Shown: in pieces, positions 52,935 through 63,988 of the stretch
How positions within the stretch are numbered: the stretch's first letter is position 1
Layout of the letters: each line of letters begins with the position of its first letter
Origin: Pseudomonas putida
GTDB lineage: Bacteria > Pseudomonadota > Gammaproteobacteria > Pseudomonadales > Pseudomonadaceae
NCBI RefSeq assembly: GCF_028682175.1
Contig: NZ_JANHKS010000007.1
Coordinates: 103,437 to 167,436 of the forward strand
Length of the DNA stretch: 64,000 nt
Direction of reading: 5' to 3'
Position numbers and translations under genes: made by a program
Notes under the pieces: model-generated
What the model saw: only the letters and a program-made list of their open reading frames with translations
Told to the model about the DNA's origin: nothing
Database searches by the model: none

Positions 52935-54563
52935 TCAGCGAGCTGCGGCGAGTTCCTGTTGGATACTGCCGACAGTACGAGGCCAAGGTTTACCAGCCTG
53001 AACCTTCGCTGGCAAGTTCTTGATGGCAGAGAGCGCTGCGTTGCGGTCGGCAAAACTGCCGTAGGTGACCACGTACAGCGGCTTGCCTTGCAGGGTTTTC
53101 TTGAAGTAGCGGTACTCGGCGCCTTGCTCTTTCACGTAGCTCTGAGCGGTGGCCTCGGAGCTGGTGCCAAGAATCTGGACCACGTAATGGCCAGGTGCCT
53201 GACCCGAATACCAGCCACCGCCAGCAGGCGCTGCAGCGGCGGCGGCTGGCTTCTCGGCAGGCTTGGCTGCCGGCTTGGCGGTCGCGACCTGAGTCGGCGC
53301 TGGCGCAGGCTTGGCGGCCGGTGCCGGGGCTGGAGCAGGTTTGGCAGCCGGCGCCGCCGGGGCCGGACGCGGGGTCGGAACCGGCGTTTGCGCCATGGTC
53401 GGAGCCGGGCTTGCGGTGGCGCCTTGTGGCGGTGCGGTGGTGGTGACGGTTGGCGGTTGCAGCGGCTGGTTGGCAGCCGGGCCGCCGTCTTCGCCATCAC
53501 CCTCGCCCGAGCCAGCTGCCTCGGCCAGGGGACCGCGCATGACAGGCTGCGAGTTGCCGACCAACGGTAGCGGCATCGGCTGCGAATTACCGGCGAACTC
53601 GATGGCCGGGCCACCGTTGTTCGACTGCTGCGCAGGCGCCTGGCCCTGCCCCAGAGGCAGTTGCGCCTGGGAATTGGCCGGCGCCGTCGGTGCGTTGCCG
53701 CGACCTGGAATCAGCACCGCAGCCAGCACGGCCGCAGCCACTACCCCACCCAGAGCCAACACATATTTCTTGGACATCTTGAACCCCATACTTGGACGCT
53801 TGACCGCAGAGCGGCTGGCGATCATGGCTTCGATCATCGAGTCGCGCGCGACCTGGTTGATCGCGCCCGGCCATCCATTGGACTGTTCGTGAATATCGGC
53901 AATCTGCTCGGCACTGAACACTTCAATGCCCTGGCCTGCACCTTCAAGGCGCTGGGCCAGGTATTCACGGGTTTCTTCTTCGGTGTACGGAGCCAGCTCG
54001 ATCACGTGGAAGCGTTCGCCCTCCACGCCACTCTCGGAGCACAGCTGATCCAGACGATCGATGATCGAGGCCTCGCCGAACAGGAAGACATGCGGACGCC
54101 CTTCAGGCGTGCCCGCTGCCAATTCCAACAACGCTTCGAGTGCGGATTCGCCCAGTTGTTCGGCATCGTCCACCAGGATGTAGACTTCCTGGCCGGTCAG
54201 GGCCAGCTGCACGACCTGGGAAAGGATCGGACGCATTTCCGGCTGCACGACGTTGAGCGCTTGCGCCACCTGACGCAGTACCCCCGAGGCATCGCCTGCG
54301 CCGCGGGCCGACACCACCACGCTTTGCACCGACTGCTTGTTGGTACTGGCGACCAGCGCCTGGCGCAGCAGGGTCTTGCCGCTGCCGTGAGGGCCGGTCA
54401 CCAGGAGCAGCAGCTCGCTGTAGCGCGCCAGGTGATGCAATTGCCCCAGCACGGGCTTGCGCTGGGCCGGGAAGAATTTAAAGCCGGGGACCCGCGTGGC
54501 AAAAGGGTCATGACTCAACTGGTAATGACCGAGGAAGGCCTCATCGGCGTGCAAACTAGTCAT
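52935..54563 (-). CDS. ExeA-like AAA ATPase with transmembrane helix and SPOR domain (DamX-like position)
   Basis: 542 aa. N-terminal AAA/ExeA-type ATPase domain about 10-250, with Walker A GPHGSGKT (57-64) and Walker B VYILVDDAEQLG (about 127-138). A single membrane helix follows at about 266-286 (VLALGGVVAAAVLAAVLIPG), then a ~170-residue Pro/Ala/Gln linker and a C-terminal SPOR domain about 465-540 (HYVVQILGTSSEATAQSYVK ... LYVVTYGSFADRNAALSAI) that binds denuded peptidoglycan at division sites. The ATPase part is cytoplasmic and the SPOR part periplasmic. Placement behind aroKB matches damX of E. coli, but DamX there lacks a typical Walker A motif. ATG 54563 (MTSLHADE) lies 10 bp after the aroB stop. 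Confidence 0.88.
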   Translation of the reverse strand: MTSLHADEAFLGHYQLSHDPFATRVPGFKFFPAQRKPVLGQLHHLARYSELLLLVTGPHGSGKTLLRQALVASTNKQSVQSVVVSARGAGDASGVLRQVAQALNVVQPEMRPILSQVVQLALTGQEVYILVDDAEQLGESALEALLELAAGTPEGRPHVFLFGEASIIDRLDQLCSESGVEGERFHVIELAPYTEEETREYLAQRLEGAGQGIEVFSAEQIADIHEQSNGWPGAINQVARDSMIEAMIASRSAVKRPSMGFKMSKKYVLALGGVVAAAVLAAVLIPGRGNAPTAPANSQAQLPLGQGQAPAQQSNNGGPAIEFAGNSQPMPLPLVGNSQPVMRGPLAEAAGSGEGDGEDGGPAANQPLQPPTVTTTAPPQGATASPAPTMAQTPVPTPRPAPAAPAAKPAPAPAPAAKPAPAPTQVATAKPAAKPAEKPAAAAAAPAGGGWYSGQAPGHYVVQILGTSSEATAQSYVKEQGAEYRYFKKTLQGKPLYVVTYGSFADRNAALSAIKNLPAKVQAGKPWPRTVGSIQQELAAAR

Positions 54564-54573
54564 GGATTTATCA

Positions 54574-55677
54574 TTAACCTCTAAGCTGATCCACCAAGGC
54601 GCGGTAGTCCGCAACCAATGTGGCCTGTAGTACTTCTCTTGGATATTCGTCAGTCACCACTGCCTCGCCCATACGGCGCAACAGCACCAGACGCAGGCGA
54701 CCGTCGATCACTTTTTTATCAACTGCCATGTGCTCGAGGAAATGCTCAGGCGTCATGTCTTCAGGCGGAACCACCGGCAGGCCGGCGCGCTGAAACAGAC
54801 GGATACCACGATCTCGTTCCTGCTCGCTGATCCAGCCCAGGCGCGCCGACATCTCCAGCGCCATGACCGTACCCGCCGCAACCGCTTCGCCATGCAGCCA
54901 GACACCGTAGCCCATGTGGGTTTCAATGGCATGGCCGAAGGTATGGCCCAGGTTCAAGGTTGCACGCACGCCGGATTCACGCTCGTCGGCACCCACCACC
55001 GCAGCCTTGGCCGCACAGGAGCGTTCGATGGCCGTGGTCAGCGTGGCCTGGTCCAGGCCGCGCAGCTTGTCCATGTTCTCTTCGAGCCAGGTCAGGAACG
55101 GCTCGTCGCAAATCAGCCCGTACTTGATGACCTCGGCCAGCCCCGCCGACAACTCGCGCGCTGGCAGCGTGTTCAGCGAAGTGGTGTCGATCAGCACGGC
55201 GTTGGGCTGGTAGAAGGCACCGACCATGTTCTTGCCCAGCGGATGGTTGATGCCGGTCTTGCCGCCCACCGAAGAATCCACCTGGGAAAGCAGTGTGGTC
55301 GGAACCTGGATGAAATCCACCCCGCGCTGATAACAGGCAGCGGCAAAACCGGCCATGTCGCCGATCACACCGCCGCCCAAGGCGATCACGGTGGTGCGGC
55401 GGTCATGGCGCGCGGTCAGCAGGGCGTCGAAGATGGTTTGCAGGGTTTCCCAGTTCTTGAAGGCTTCGCCATCGGGCAGCACGATCGGCAGCACGTTGAA
55501 GCCCGCCAGCGCCTGGGTCAGGCGCGCCATGTACAGAGGCGCGACCGTGGCATTGGAAACGATCGCTACCTGCTTGCCGACGATATAGGGCGTTAGCAGT
55601 TCAGGCCGATCCAGCAAGCCTTCGCCAATGTGGATTGGGTAGCTACGTTCGCCAAGCTCGACCTTGAGTGTCTGCAT
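54574..55677 (-). CDS. aroB: 3-dehydroquinate synthase
   Basis: NAD- and Zn-dependent enzyme of the shikimate pathway converting DAHP to 3-dehydroquinate; 367 aa, normal length. Motifs: [45 protein letters not shown] (NAD and substrate loop, about 95-140), and the metal-binding histidines in [12 protein letters not shown] and [16 protein letters not shown] 55677 ([15 protein letters not shown]) is the standard start. Operon with aroK upstream (131 bp apart) and the SPOR-protein gene downstream. Confidence 0.97.
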   Translation of the reverse strand: MQTLKVELGERSYPIHIGEGLLDRPELLTPYIVGKQVAIVSNATVAPLYMARLTQALAGFNVLPIVLPDGEAFKNWETLQTIFDALLTARHDRRTTVIALGGGVIGDMAGFAAACYQRGVDFIQVPTTLLSQVDSSVGGKTGINHPLGKNMVGAFYQPNAVLIDTTSLNTLPARELSAGLAEVIKYGLICDEPFLTWLEENMDKLRGLDQATLTTAIERSCAAKAAVVGADERESGVRATLNLGHTFGHAIETHMGYGVWLHGEAVAAGTVMALEMSARLGWISEQERDRGIRLFQRAGLPVVPPEDMTPEHFLEHMAVDKKVIDGRLRLVLLRRMGEAVVTDEYPREVLQATLVADYRALVDQLRG

Positions 55678-55808
55678 GTGTCCCCACAATGTACTAACAA
55701 TTGGATGCCAGGGTCCGTGCGCAACAGCGTCAACAGGACCTGGGCGCAAGACCGCTGGGCGGTCCTGCTTTTTATGGTCGCCGAGGATAGCGCATTTCCG
55801 CCTGTGCT

Positions 55809-56327
55809 TTAACGGGGAGGAAGCTCGGCCAACAGCGCGAGGATGTCAAGAACGACCATCCGGGGCGGCCGCTCGTCGGTCTCGATGATGACGTCGGCGA
55901 TTTCCCGGTACAGCGGATCGCGTATGGCCAGCAGGTCGCGCAACACCCGGGCCGGGTCTGCGGTACGCAACAATGGCCGATTGCGATCACGGGACGTGCG
56001 CCCCACTTGCTGTTCCACCGAAGCATGCAGATACACCACGCGCCCGCCGGCATGCAGCGCCCGGCGGTTTTCTTCGCGCATGACCGCGCCGCCACCGGTT
56101 GCCAGCACCACGCCATCAAACGCGCAGAGCTCTTCAATCATGGCTTGTTCGCGATCCCGAAAGCCCGCCTCACCTTCCTTGTCGAAGATCCACGGGATAT
56201 TGGCACCCGTACGCAGCTCGATTTCCTTGTCAGAATCCTTGAAGGGCAGTCGAAGCTCTTTGGCCAGCAAGCGACCGATGGTGCTTTTGCCAGCGCCCAT
56301 CGGTCCCACAAGTATTAAATTTCGCAC
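55809..56327 (-). CDS. aroK: Shikimate kinase
   Basis: 172-aa P-loop kinase phosphorylating shikimate at the 3-OH. Walker [10 protein letters not shown] at 8-16, the shikimate-binding DSDKEIE and GFRDRE motifs, the GGGAV loop near residue 80 and the adenine-loop region RNRPLLRT. The start is a GTG at 56327, only 4 bp after the pilQ stop, with no strong Shine-Dalgarno of its own, so translation is probably coupled to pilQ. Confidence 0.96.
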   Translation of the reverse strand: MRNLILVGPMGAGKSTIGRLLAKELRLPFKDSDKEIELRTGANIPWIFDKEGEAGFRDREQAMIEELCAFDGVVLATGGGAVMREENRRALHAGGRVVYLHASVEQQVGRTSRDRNRPLLRTADPARVLRDLLAIRDPLYREIADVIIETDERPPRMVVLDILALLAELPPR

Positions 56328-56331
56328 AGAA

Positions 56332-58434
56332 TCAACGACTCACAGCAATCGCCTGGTTGTTCATGATACGCGGAGTGAGGAACACCAGAAGCTCGGATTT
56401 GCTTTGAGTGACCACATCTCGACGGAAAAGGCGGCCAACATACGGCACATCGCCCAAAAATGGCACCTTGTCGACGACTTTATTCTGCGTATTGGAGAAC
56501 ACGCCACCGATCACGACGGTTTCGCCGTCGGAAACCAGCACCTTGGCGTTGACCTCGTTCTTCTTGATCGGCGGCACGCCCAGCACGGTATTCACGTAGT
56601 CAGGCTCATCCTTGGTGACCTTGACCTCCATGATGATCCGGTTGTCCGGGGTGATCTGCGGCGTCACTTCGAGCGACAGCGAAGCCTCTTTGAAGGATAC
56701 CGACGTCGCACCGCTGGAACTGGCTTCCTGATACGGCACTTCCGTACCTTTCAGGATTTTCGCGGTTTCCTTGTCCGAGGTGACGACCTTGGGCTGGGAA
56801 ACCACTTCGCCGTTACCGGTCTTCTCCATGGCGCTGAGCTCAAGGTCCAGGATCGTGTTGTTGGTCAGGAAACCCAGGCCGATGGAGGATGTCGGGTCGC
56901 TGACGCCCAGGTCCACGAACGGGCCGTTGGTATTGCCTGCACCGGTCACCGTGCCGCTGCCACCCGTGGTGAAGTTGCCTTTGCTGCTGGAACCGCCCCA
57001 ACGCACACCCAGGGACTTGTCGTAATCGACGTTGGCCTCGACGATGCGCGCCTCGATCATCACCTGGCGTACCGGGATGTCCAGTTGGGAAACGATGCGA
57101 CGCAGTTCGTCCAGGCGATCCTGGGTCTGGTAGGCAATGATGTTGTTGGTCCGCTCATCGACGGTGATAGAGCCGCGTTCGTCGGTCTTCGCCTCGTTAC
57201 TGGTCACCGACTGGAACAGCTTGGCGATGTCGGCAGCCTTGGCGTAGTTGACCTGCAACAGCTCGCGACGCAATGGAGCAAGCTCCGAGATCTGCTTGAG
57301 CGACTCCAGTTCCTGACGCTCGCGGGCGGCGATTTCGTCAGCCGGCGCCACCAGCAGTACGTTGCCGACCTTGCGTTTGTCCAAGCCCTTGGTCTTGAGC
57401 ACCAGGTCCAGTGCCTGATCCCACGGCACGTTCTGCAGGCGCAAGGTGATGCCGCCCTGAACGGTGTCACTGGCCACCAGGTTGAGGTTGGTGAAGTCGG
57501 CGATCAGTTGCAGCACCGAGCGCACGTCGATGTCCTGGAAGTTCAGCGACAGCTTCTCGCCGGTGTACACCAGTTTTTCCGCGTTGCGACGCTCGAGGTC
57601 TTCGTTGGTCAACGGACGGACGCTGATGGTCAGCTTGTTGTCGGTCTGGTACGCCGAGTAATCGAAGGCGCCGGACGGCTCGATGGAAATGCTGGTCTTG
57701 TCGCCGGTCACGCTGGAATTGACGTATTGCACCGGGGTCGCGAAATCCTTGACGTCCAGCCGCACGCGCAGTGGGTCGGGCAGCTGGGTGCGAGCGAAAT
57801 CGACGCGGATCTTGCCGCCCTGCTCCTGGATGTCCGGGGCAATGCTCGGGTCGCTCAATTCGATGACCACGTTGCCTTCACCCAGCTCGCCGCGCTGGAA
57901 GTCGACGTTCCTGACCGAGCGCGGACCCGGGGCGTAGGACCGCGGGGCGGGTTTGGCCTGGGCCTGGGCCTGGACCTGGGATTGAGCCGACGGCGGCGTG
58001 CTCACGCGCGGCGCGCCCTGGGCAGTGCTGGGTTGCGAGCCCTGTGCAGCCGCTGCGCCCTGGCCGACGACCACGAACAGGTTGTTGCCATCGACCCGCG
58101 AACTGTACGGCGCGAGGGTGGTGAGGTTGATGATGACACGGGTGCGATCCTTGGCCTCGACCACCACCACGCTGTGGGCGTTGCCCGAGCCCAGGTCGCG
58201 GCTCTTGGTCTGCAACTGGCTGGTAACGCCCGGCAGGTCCAGCGCAATGCGCGCCGGTTGCTCGGTGGTATAGCCGCGCGGGGCCGCCACCGGACCGTCG
58301 AAGGACAGTTTCAATTCGACCCGATCCCCCGGCAATGCGGCGACATCGAGCGTCTTGAGGTTGGCCGCCTGGAGAATCGGTGAAAGCATCGCCATCCCTA
58401 GCGACACGCCGATAATCGAAAGAATCCTAGTCAT
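56332..58434 (-). CDS. pilQ: Type IV pilus secretin PilQ
   Basis: 700-aa outer-membrane secretin through which the type IV pilus fibre is extruded. Signal peptide in [24 protein letters not shown]; two AMIN domains ([22 protein letters not shown] and [22 protein letters not shown]), then the N0/N1 domains and the secretin domain, with [23 protein letters not shown] and the C-terminal [34 protein letters not shown] signature. ATG 58434 directly precedes the signal peptide and has GGTGG nine bases upstream. An alternative ATG 58491 would overlap the pilP stop by four bases and add 19 residues. Confidence 0.95.
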   Translation of the reverse strand: MTRILSIIGVSLGMAMLSPILQAANLKTLDVAALPGDRVELKLSFDGPVAAPRGYTTEQPARIALDLPGVTSQLQTKSRDLGSGNAHSVVVVEAKDRTRVIINLTTLAPYSSRVDGNNLFVVVGQGAAAAQGSQPSTAQGAPRVSTPPSAQSQVQAQAQAKPAPRSYAPGPRSVRNVDFQRGELGEGNVVIELSDPSIAPDIQEQGGKIRVDFARTQLPDPLRVRLDVKDFATPVQYVNSSVTGDKTSISIEPSGAFDYSAYQTDNKLTISVRPLTNEDLERRNAEKLVYTGEKLSLNFQDIDVRSVLQLIADFTNLNLVASDTVQGGITLRLQNVPWDQALDLVLKTKGLDKRKVGNVLLVAPADEIAARERQELESLKQISELAPLRRELLQVNYAKAADIAKLFQSVTSNEAKTDERGSITVDERTNNIIAYQTQDRLDELRRIVSQLDIPVRQVMIEARIVEANVDYDKSLGVRWGGSSSKGNFTTGGSGTVTGAGNTNGPFVDLGVSDPTSSIGLGFLTNNTILDLELSAMEKTGNGEVVSQPKVVTSDKETAKILKGTEVPYQEASSSGATSVSFKEASLSLEVTPQITPDNRIIMEVKVTKDEPDYVNTVLGVPPIKKNEVNAKVLVSDGETVVIGGVFSNTQNKVVDKVPFLGDVPYVGRLFRRDVVTQSKSELLVFLTPRIMNNQAIAVSR

Positions 58435-58487
58435 GTTCACATTCCACCACTGTGCAGATCCGAAGGTGTATCGCTTGCTTGTCGTCT

Positions 58488-59015
58488 TCATGAGCGTTCT
58501 TTCAGGGAAATGCTACGCGGTCGCTCAAGCCACGCCCCCTCTCCATCCGGCACGATTTCAATCACCTGCACCGCCGAATCGCTGATGCCGACGATTCGCC
58601 CGTCGTTGCGCCCCAGGTAGTCGCCCACCTTGACCCGATGCACGCCGCCGGCCCCACGCAACAGGGCGAAGGTGCCCGTTTCGTTGCTCAGGGTGCCGAC
58701 CATCTCGAAGCCGTCGATATTGAAGCCTTCAAGGAACTGCTTGACCCGCGTCGGATCCGGCTGGACCAGGCGCGAACCCTTCTGGCGGTTCACCAGGTCG
58801 ACCTTGATCGGCGGCTGGAACGGGCTGCGCAAGCTCGCCGCAGCATAGGTGAATGCCTCGTACGGGCGAAACTTGGGCATCGGCTCGATATTGCCGACCG
58901 GACGCGCCCGCACCTGGGCCATGAACTGCTTGAGGTCATCGAACTCGCCGGAACCGTCGCAACCTGCCAGCGCCATCAGCGTGACGCCCATGCACAACCA
59001 ATGCACGGCCCTCAT
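58488..59015 (-). CDS. pilP: Type IV pilus lipoprotein PilP
   Basis: 175-aa inner-membrane lipoprotein linking the PilMNO alignment complex to secretin PilQ. Lipobox LAGC with Cys19; Asp follows the cysteine, which favours inner-membrane retention. The C-terminal beta domain is visible in GFNIDGFEMVGTLSNETGTFALLRGAGGVHRVKVGDYLGRNDGRI. ATG 59015 overlaps the pilO stop by four bases (ATGA). Confidence 0.95.
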   Translation of the reverse strand: MRAVHWLCMGVTLMALAGCDGSGEFDDLKQFMAQVRARPVGNIEPMPKFRPYEAFTYAAASLRSPFQPPIKVDLVNRQKGSRLVQPDPTRVKQFLEGFNIDGFEMVGTLSNETGTFALLRGAGGVHRVKVGDYLGRNDGRIVGISDSAVQVIEIVPDGEGAWLERPRSISLKERS

Positions 59016-59659
59016 TTCGCCTGTCCTTTGTTGTCTGTGTTCTGAAGTCCCTTGTCGTTGTAGCGATAGGTCTTGGCGAGAATGCTCATGCGCAGTTTTC
59101 CAGGGGACTTGGCGTCCACCGGTTTGATTTCGAAATCGTGCAGAGTCACTATGCGCGGCAGGCTGGCCACGCCGCTGACGAAGGTCGCCAGGTCGTGGTA
59201 GGTGCCGGTCACGGTGATCTGGATAGGCAGTTCGATGTAGAACTGCTGCGCCGCCTCGGGCAACAGCTTGATCTCTTCGAATTCAAGGCCGCTGCCAAGG
59301 CCGGTGCGGGTGATGTCCTCCAGCAGGCCGGGCACCTCGGTATCGCCAGGCAATTGCCGCAGCAGCGCGCCGAAGGTGTTTTCCATCTCCACCATCTGGG
59401 CCTTGTAGGCCGGCAGGTTGGCGGCCTGATAGGCCTTGTTGGAGAACTGCTCGCGCAGGCTCGTCTCGTCGTTACGGGCCTGATCCAGTTGGGTTTGCAG
59501 GTCCTGGATGTGGAAAAAGTAACCACCGGCCAGCACCAGCACCAGCAACAGGACACCAGCGATGGTTTTCACCGCCGATGGCCACGAGCCCAAGTTGTTG
59601 AGGTCCAGGTCGTTGATATCGATCTTGCGCAGGCTTTCGAGCCATTCATTCACATTCAT
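59012..59659 (-). CDS. pilO: Type IV pilus inner-membrane protein PilO
   Basis: 215 aa: short cytoplasmic N-terminus, one membrane helix (VKTIAGVLLLVLVLAGGYFF, about 28-48), a coiled coil (IQDLQTQLDQARNDETSLREQ) and a ferredoxin-like periplasmic domain (ELPIQITVTGTYHDLATFVSGVASLPRIVTLHDFEI). Heterodimerises with PilN. Four-base overlaps with pilN and pilP show tight translational coupling. Confidence 0.95.
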   Translation of the reverse strand: MNVNEWLESLRKIDINDLDLNNLGSWPSAVKTIAGVLLLVLVLAGGYFFHIQDLQTQLDQARNDETSLREQFSNKAYQAANLPAYKAQMVEMENTFGALLRQLPGDTEVPGLLEDITRTGLGSGLEFEEIKLLPEAAQQFYIELPIQITVTGTYHDLATFVSGVASLPRIVTLHDFEIKPVDAKSPGKLRMSILAKTYRYNDKGLQNTDNKGQAK

Positions 59660-60239
59660 GGCTTGGCACCTTTGGCGTCTGCTGGATCGACAGGTGGTTG
59701 CGTCTGACGCACGGTCAACTGGAACGAGTTGGACTGGTCGGCCGAACCCACGGCGCTGTTGGCCTTGACCTCGGTCAGGCTCGGTGCCTCCATCCAGTCG
59801 GAAGCATCCAGGTTGCGCAACAGGTCAGAAACCCGGTTGTTGGACTCTGCGGCACCGGAAATGCTGATCAACTGGTCGGTCATTTTCACTTCGTTGAAAT
59901 ACACACCGTCCGGCAGGGTGCGGGCGAGCTGATCGAAGATGCGTCCGATGATCGGCCGGTTGCCCTGCAGATCCTGGATGATCTTCATCCGCTCGAGCAA
60001 TTGCTTGCGCCGCGCCTTCAGTTCGCTGATCTCCTTGATGCGCGCGTCGAGCTGGACGATCTCGGTCTTGATGAACTGGTTGCGGGCGTTCTGGTGATCG
60101 ATGGCACTGCTCAAATATTGATCAGCCAGAAAAATGGCACCAATGCCGGCAACCAGCACGCCAGCCAGGGAAATCAGGAAGCGCTTCTTGCGCTCCTCGC
60201 GCTGCTGCTCGCGCCAGGGGAGTAAGTTGATCCGTGCCA

Positions 60240-60240
<1 letters not shown>
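59656..60240 (-). CDS. pilN: Type IV pilus inner-membrane protein PilN
   Basis: 194 aa. Starts MARINLLPWREQQREERKK, the PilM-binding INLLPWR peptide; one membrane helix (FLISLAGVLVAGIGAIFLA), coiled coil (RIKEISELKARRKQLLERMKI), and periplasmic domain. ATG 60240 overlaps the pilM TAA by one base; the ten extra residues of the longer frame would hide the conserved start. Confidence 0.95.
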
Positions 60241-61331
<1,091 letters not shown>

Positions 61332-61370
61332 TTACGGATATTTTTTTGTCCAACACCACTGTCGGCAGCC

Positions 61371-61416
61371 TTGACAGTAGCGCAAATAACGCTCGGCGAC
61401 GAAAAATGCTTATAAT
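61371..61416 (+). promoter_or_regulatory. Promoter elements in the pilM-ponA divergent region
   Basis: A consensus -10 hexamer TATAAT is at 61411-61416 (plus strand, towards ponA), within atgcttataatg. A TTGACA at 61371-61376 is too far away (34 bp) to be its partner, so the -10 may work with a weak -35 or the TTGACA belongs to another promoter. No convincing promoter for pilM was found by eye. Confidence 0.45.
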
Positions 61417-61510
61417 GCCCAGCGTTTTTTTCGTGTAGCAAAGCTTCAAGGCGTGTTCATTTGTTGATGCCTGCGCTTAACCCATTCTTTTTTCTGGAAA
61501 TCCAAAAGCC

Positions 61511-63988
61511 TTGATACGCCTGCTGAAGTTTTTCTGGTGGTCCATTGTCGCTATCGTCTGCGGGCTGCTGCTCGGTCTGAGCGGCGCCTTTCTCTATCTG
61601 TCGCCGAATCTGCCTTCGGTCGATGCGCTGCGCAACATCCAGCTGCAGATCCCGCTGCGAGTGTTCAGCAGCGACGGCAAACTCATTGCCGAGTTCGGCG
61701 AAATGCGCCGTTCTCCAATCCGTTTCGCCGAAATTCCGCCCAATTTCATCAGCGCCCTGCTGTCGGCCGAAGACGACAACTTCGCCAATCACTACGGCGT
61801 CGACCCGAGCAGCCTTATGCGCGCCGCCAGCCAGTTGGTCAAGAGCGGTCACATCCAGTCCGGCGGCTCGACCATCACCATGCAGGTGGCCAAGAACTAC
61901 TTCCTGACCAGCGAGCGCAGCTTCTCACGCAAGACCACCGAGATTCTTCTCGCCTTGCAAATCGAGCGCCAACTTACCAAGGACGAGATTCTCGAGCTCT
62001 ACGTCAACAAGATCTACCTGGGCAACAGGGCCTATGGTATCGAGGCTGCAGCACAGGTTTATTACGGAAAATCGATCCGTGACCTCAGTGTTGCCCAGAT
62101 GGCCATGATAGCCGGTCTGCCGAAGGCACCGTCACGATTCAACCCACTGGCCAACCCGGTGCGCGCCAAAGAGCGCCGCGACTGGATTCTGGGGCGCATG
62201 TTCAAACTGGGCAAGATCGACCAGAACACCTACCAGACCGCCCTGGCTGAACCGATCAACGCCAGCTATCACGTTCAGAGCCCTGAAGTGAACGCGCCGT
62301 ACATCGCCGAAATGGCCCGCGCCGAGATGGTCGGCCGCTACGGCAGCGAAGCCTACACAGAAGGGTTCCGCGTCACCACCACCGTTCCGAGCGATCGCCA
62401 GGAAGATGCCAACAAGGCCGTGCAGGATGGCCTGATCGAATACGACCAGCGCCACGGCTATCGCGGCCCTGAAAGCCGTTTCCCGGGCCTGACCCGCGAC
62501 GGATGGACGCAGGAGCTGACCAAGCAGCGTCCGATCAGCGGCCTTGAGCCGGCCATCGTGACCCAGGTCGACAAGAACGGCATCCACGTCCTGACCCGCA
62601 ACGGCGAGAAAGAAGAAGCCGTTGCCTGGGACAGCATGAAGTGGGCCAAGCCCTTCCTGAACACCAACAGCGTCGGCGCCAATCCGAAGCAGCCTGCCGA
62701 TGTCGCCCATGTCGGTGACCTGGTGCGGGTGCAGCGCCAGCATGACAATTCGCTCAAGTTCAGCCAGATTCCCCAGGCGCAGAGTGCCCTGGTGTCGCTG
62801 GATCCGCACAACGGCGCGATTCGTGCGCTGGTCGGTGGCTTTGCCTTCGAGCAGAGCAACTACAACCGCGCCATGCAGGCCAAACGCCAGCCGGGCTCGA
62901 GCTTCAAGCCGTTCCTCTACTCTGCCGCGCTGGACAACGGCTACACCGCAGCCAGCCTGGTGAACGATGCACCGATCGTGTTCGTCGACGAAGCCATCGA
63001 CAAGGTCTGGCGCCCGAAGAACGACACCGGCACCTTCCTGGGCCCGATTCGCCTGCGTGAAGCGCTGTACAAGTCGCGTAACCTGGTGTCGATCCGCCTG
63101 CTGCAGAGCCTTGGGGTCAACACGGCGATCAACTACATCACCCGTTTCGGCTTCAACAAGGCGGACCTGCCGCCGAACCTGTCGCTGGCCCTGGGTACCG
63201 CAACCCTGACGCCGATGGAAATCGTCAGCGGCTGGAGCACCTTTGCCAACGGCGGTTACAAGATCACCCCGTACCTGATCGACAAGATCGAGGACCGCGA
63301 GGGCAAGACGCTGTTCGTCGCCAACCCGCCAACCGTGCCGGCCAACGACCCGAACCCCAAGCTGGTCAACGAAGCCGCCGTGAGCGACGCCTCGACCTAC
63401 GCCGCGCCGGAAACGCCAGCACTGACCACCAATGCGGCACCGAACGCCCTGGACACCAATGGCGCGCCACCCGCGCCAGCCGTGGCCGAGCGCATCGTTG
63501 ACGGGCGTACCACCTACATCCTCAACAGCATGCTGCAGGACGTCATCAAACGCGGCACAGGCCGCCGTGCGCTGGCGATGAACCGCCCGGACATCGCAGG
63601 CAAGACCGGTACCACCAACGATTCGAAAGACGCCTGGTTCTCCGGCTACAACGGCGACTACGTGACCACGGTCTGGACCGGCTTCGACCAGCCCGAAAGC
63701 CTGGGCCGCCACGAGTTCGGCGGCACCGTCGCGCTGCCGATCTGGATGAACTACATGAGCGCCGCGCTCAAGGACAAGCCGCCGCACGTGCAGGCCGAGC
63801 CTGACGGCATCCTCAGCCTGCGAATCGACCCGGTCAGCGGCCGCTCCGCCACGCCAAGCACGGCAGGTGCGTTCTTCGAGCTGTTCAAGAGCGAAGACAC
63901 ACCACCAAGCGTGAACGAACTCAACGGCAGCCCTGCACCGGGCAGCCCGCTGCCAGCGGATGAATCGGCACCGATCGATCTGTTCTGA
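61511..63988 (+). CDS. ponA: Penicillin-binding protein 1A (bifunctional)
   Basis: 825-aa class A PBP that polymerises and cross-links peptidoglycan. One N-terminal membrane helix (about 7-30), then the GT51 glycosyltransferase with catalytic Glu87 (EDDNFANHYGVD) and the GGSTITMQVAKNYFL and RKTTEILLALQIE motifs. An inserted OB-like domain follows (about 315-415). The transpeptidase has the SxxK serine at 463 (SSFK, 463-466), the SxN motif in YKSRNLVSI, and KTG at 698-700. Starts with a TTG at 61511 and only a weak Shine-Dalgarno. A Pro/Ala-rich insertion lies at about 610-660, just before the KTG region. Complete, ending 12 bp before the window edge. Divergent from pilM. Confidence 0.96.
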   Translation: MIRLLKFFWWSIVAIVCGLLLGLSGAFLYLSPNLPSVDALRNIQLQIPLRVFSSDGKLIAEFGEMRRSPIRFAEIPPNFISALLSAEDDNFANHYGVDPSSLMRAASQLVKSGHIQSGGSTITMQVAKNYFLTSERSFSRKTTEILLALQIERQLTKDEILELYVNKIYLGNRAYGIEAAAQVYYGKSIRDLSVAQMAMIAGLPKAPSRFNPLANPVRAKERRDWILGRMFKLGKIDQNTYQTALAEPINASYHVQSPEVNAPYIAEMARAEMVGRYGSEAYTEGFRVTTTVPSDRQEDANKAVQDGLIEYDQRHGYRGPESRFPGLTRDGWTQELTKQRPISGLEPAIVTQVDKNGIHVLTRNGEKEEAVAWDSMKWAKPFLNTNSVGANPKQPADVAHVGDLVRVQRQHDNSLKFSQIPQAQSALVSLDPHNGAIRALVGGFAFEQSNYNRAMQAKRQPGSSFKPFLYSAALDNGYTAASLVNDAPIVFVDEAIDKVWRPKNDTGTFLGPIRLREALYKSRNLVSIRLLQSLGVNTAINYITRFGFNKADLPPNLSLALGTATLTPMEIVSGWSTFANGGYKITPYLIDKIEDREGKTLFVANPPTVPANDPNPKLVNEAAVSDASTYAAPETPALTTNAAPNALDTNGAPPAPAVAERIVDGRTTYILNSMLQDVIKRGTGRRALAMNRPDIAGKTGTTNDSKDAWFSGYNGDYVTTVWTGFDQPESLGRHEFGGTVALPIWMNYMSAALKDKPPHVQAEPDGILSLRIDPVSGRSATPSTAGAFFELFKSEDTPPSVNELNGSPAPGSPLPADESAPIDLF

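Noticed and set aside
55750..55775. Plus-strand terminator-like hairpin with T5 between aroB and aroK
   Set aside because: The stem is only six base pairs and no plus-strand gene ends there; the reverse strand has no T-tract.
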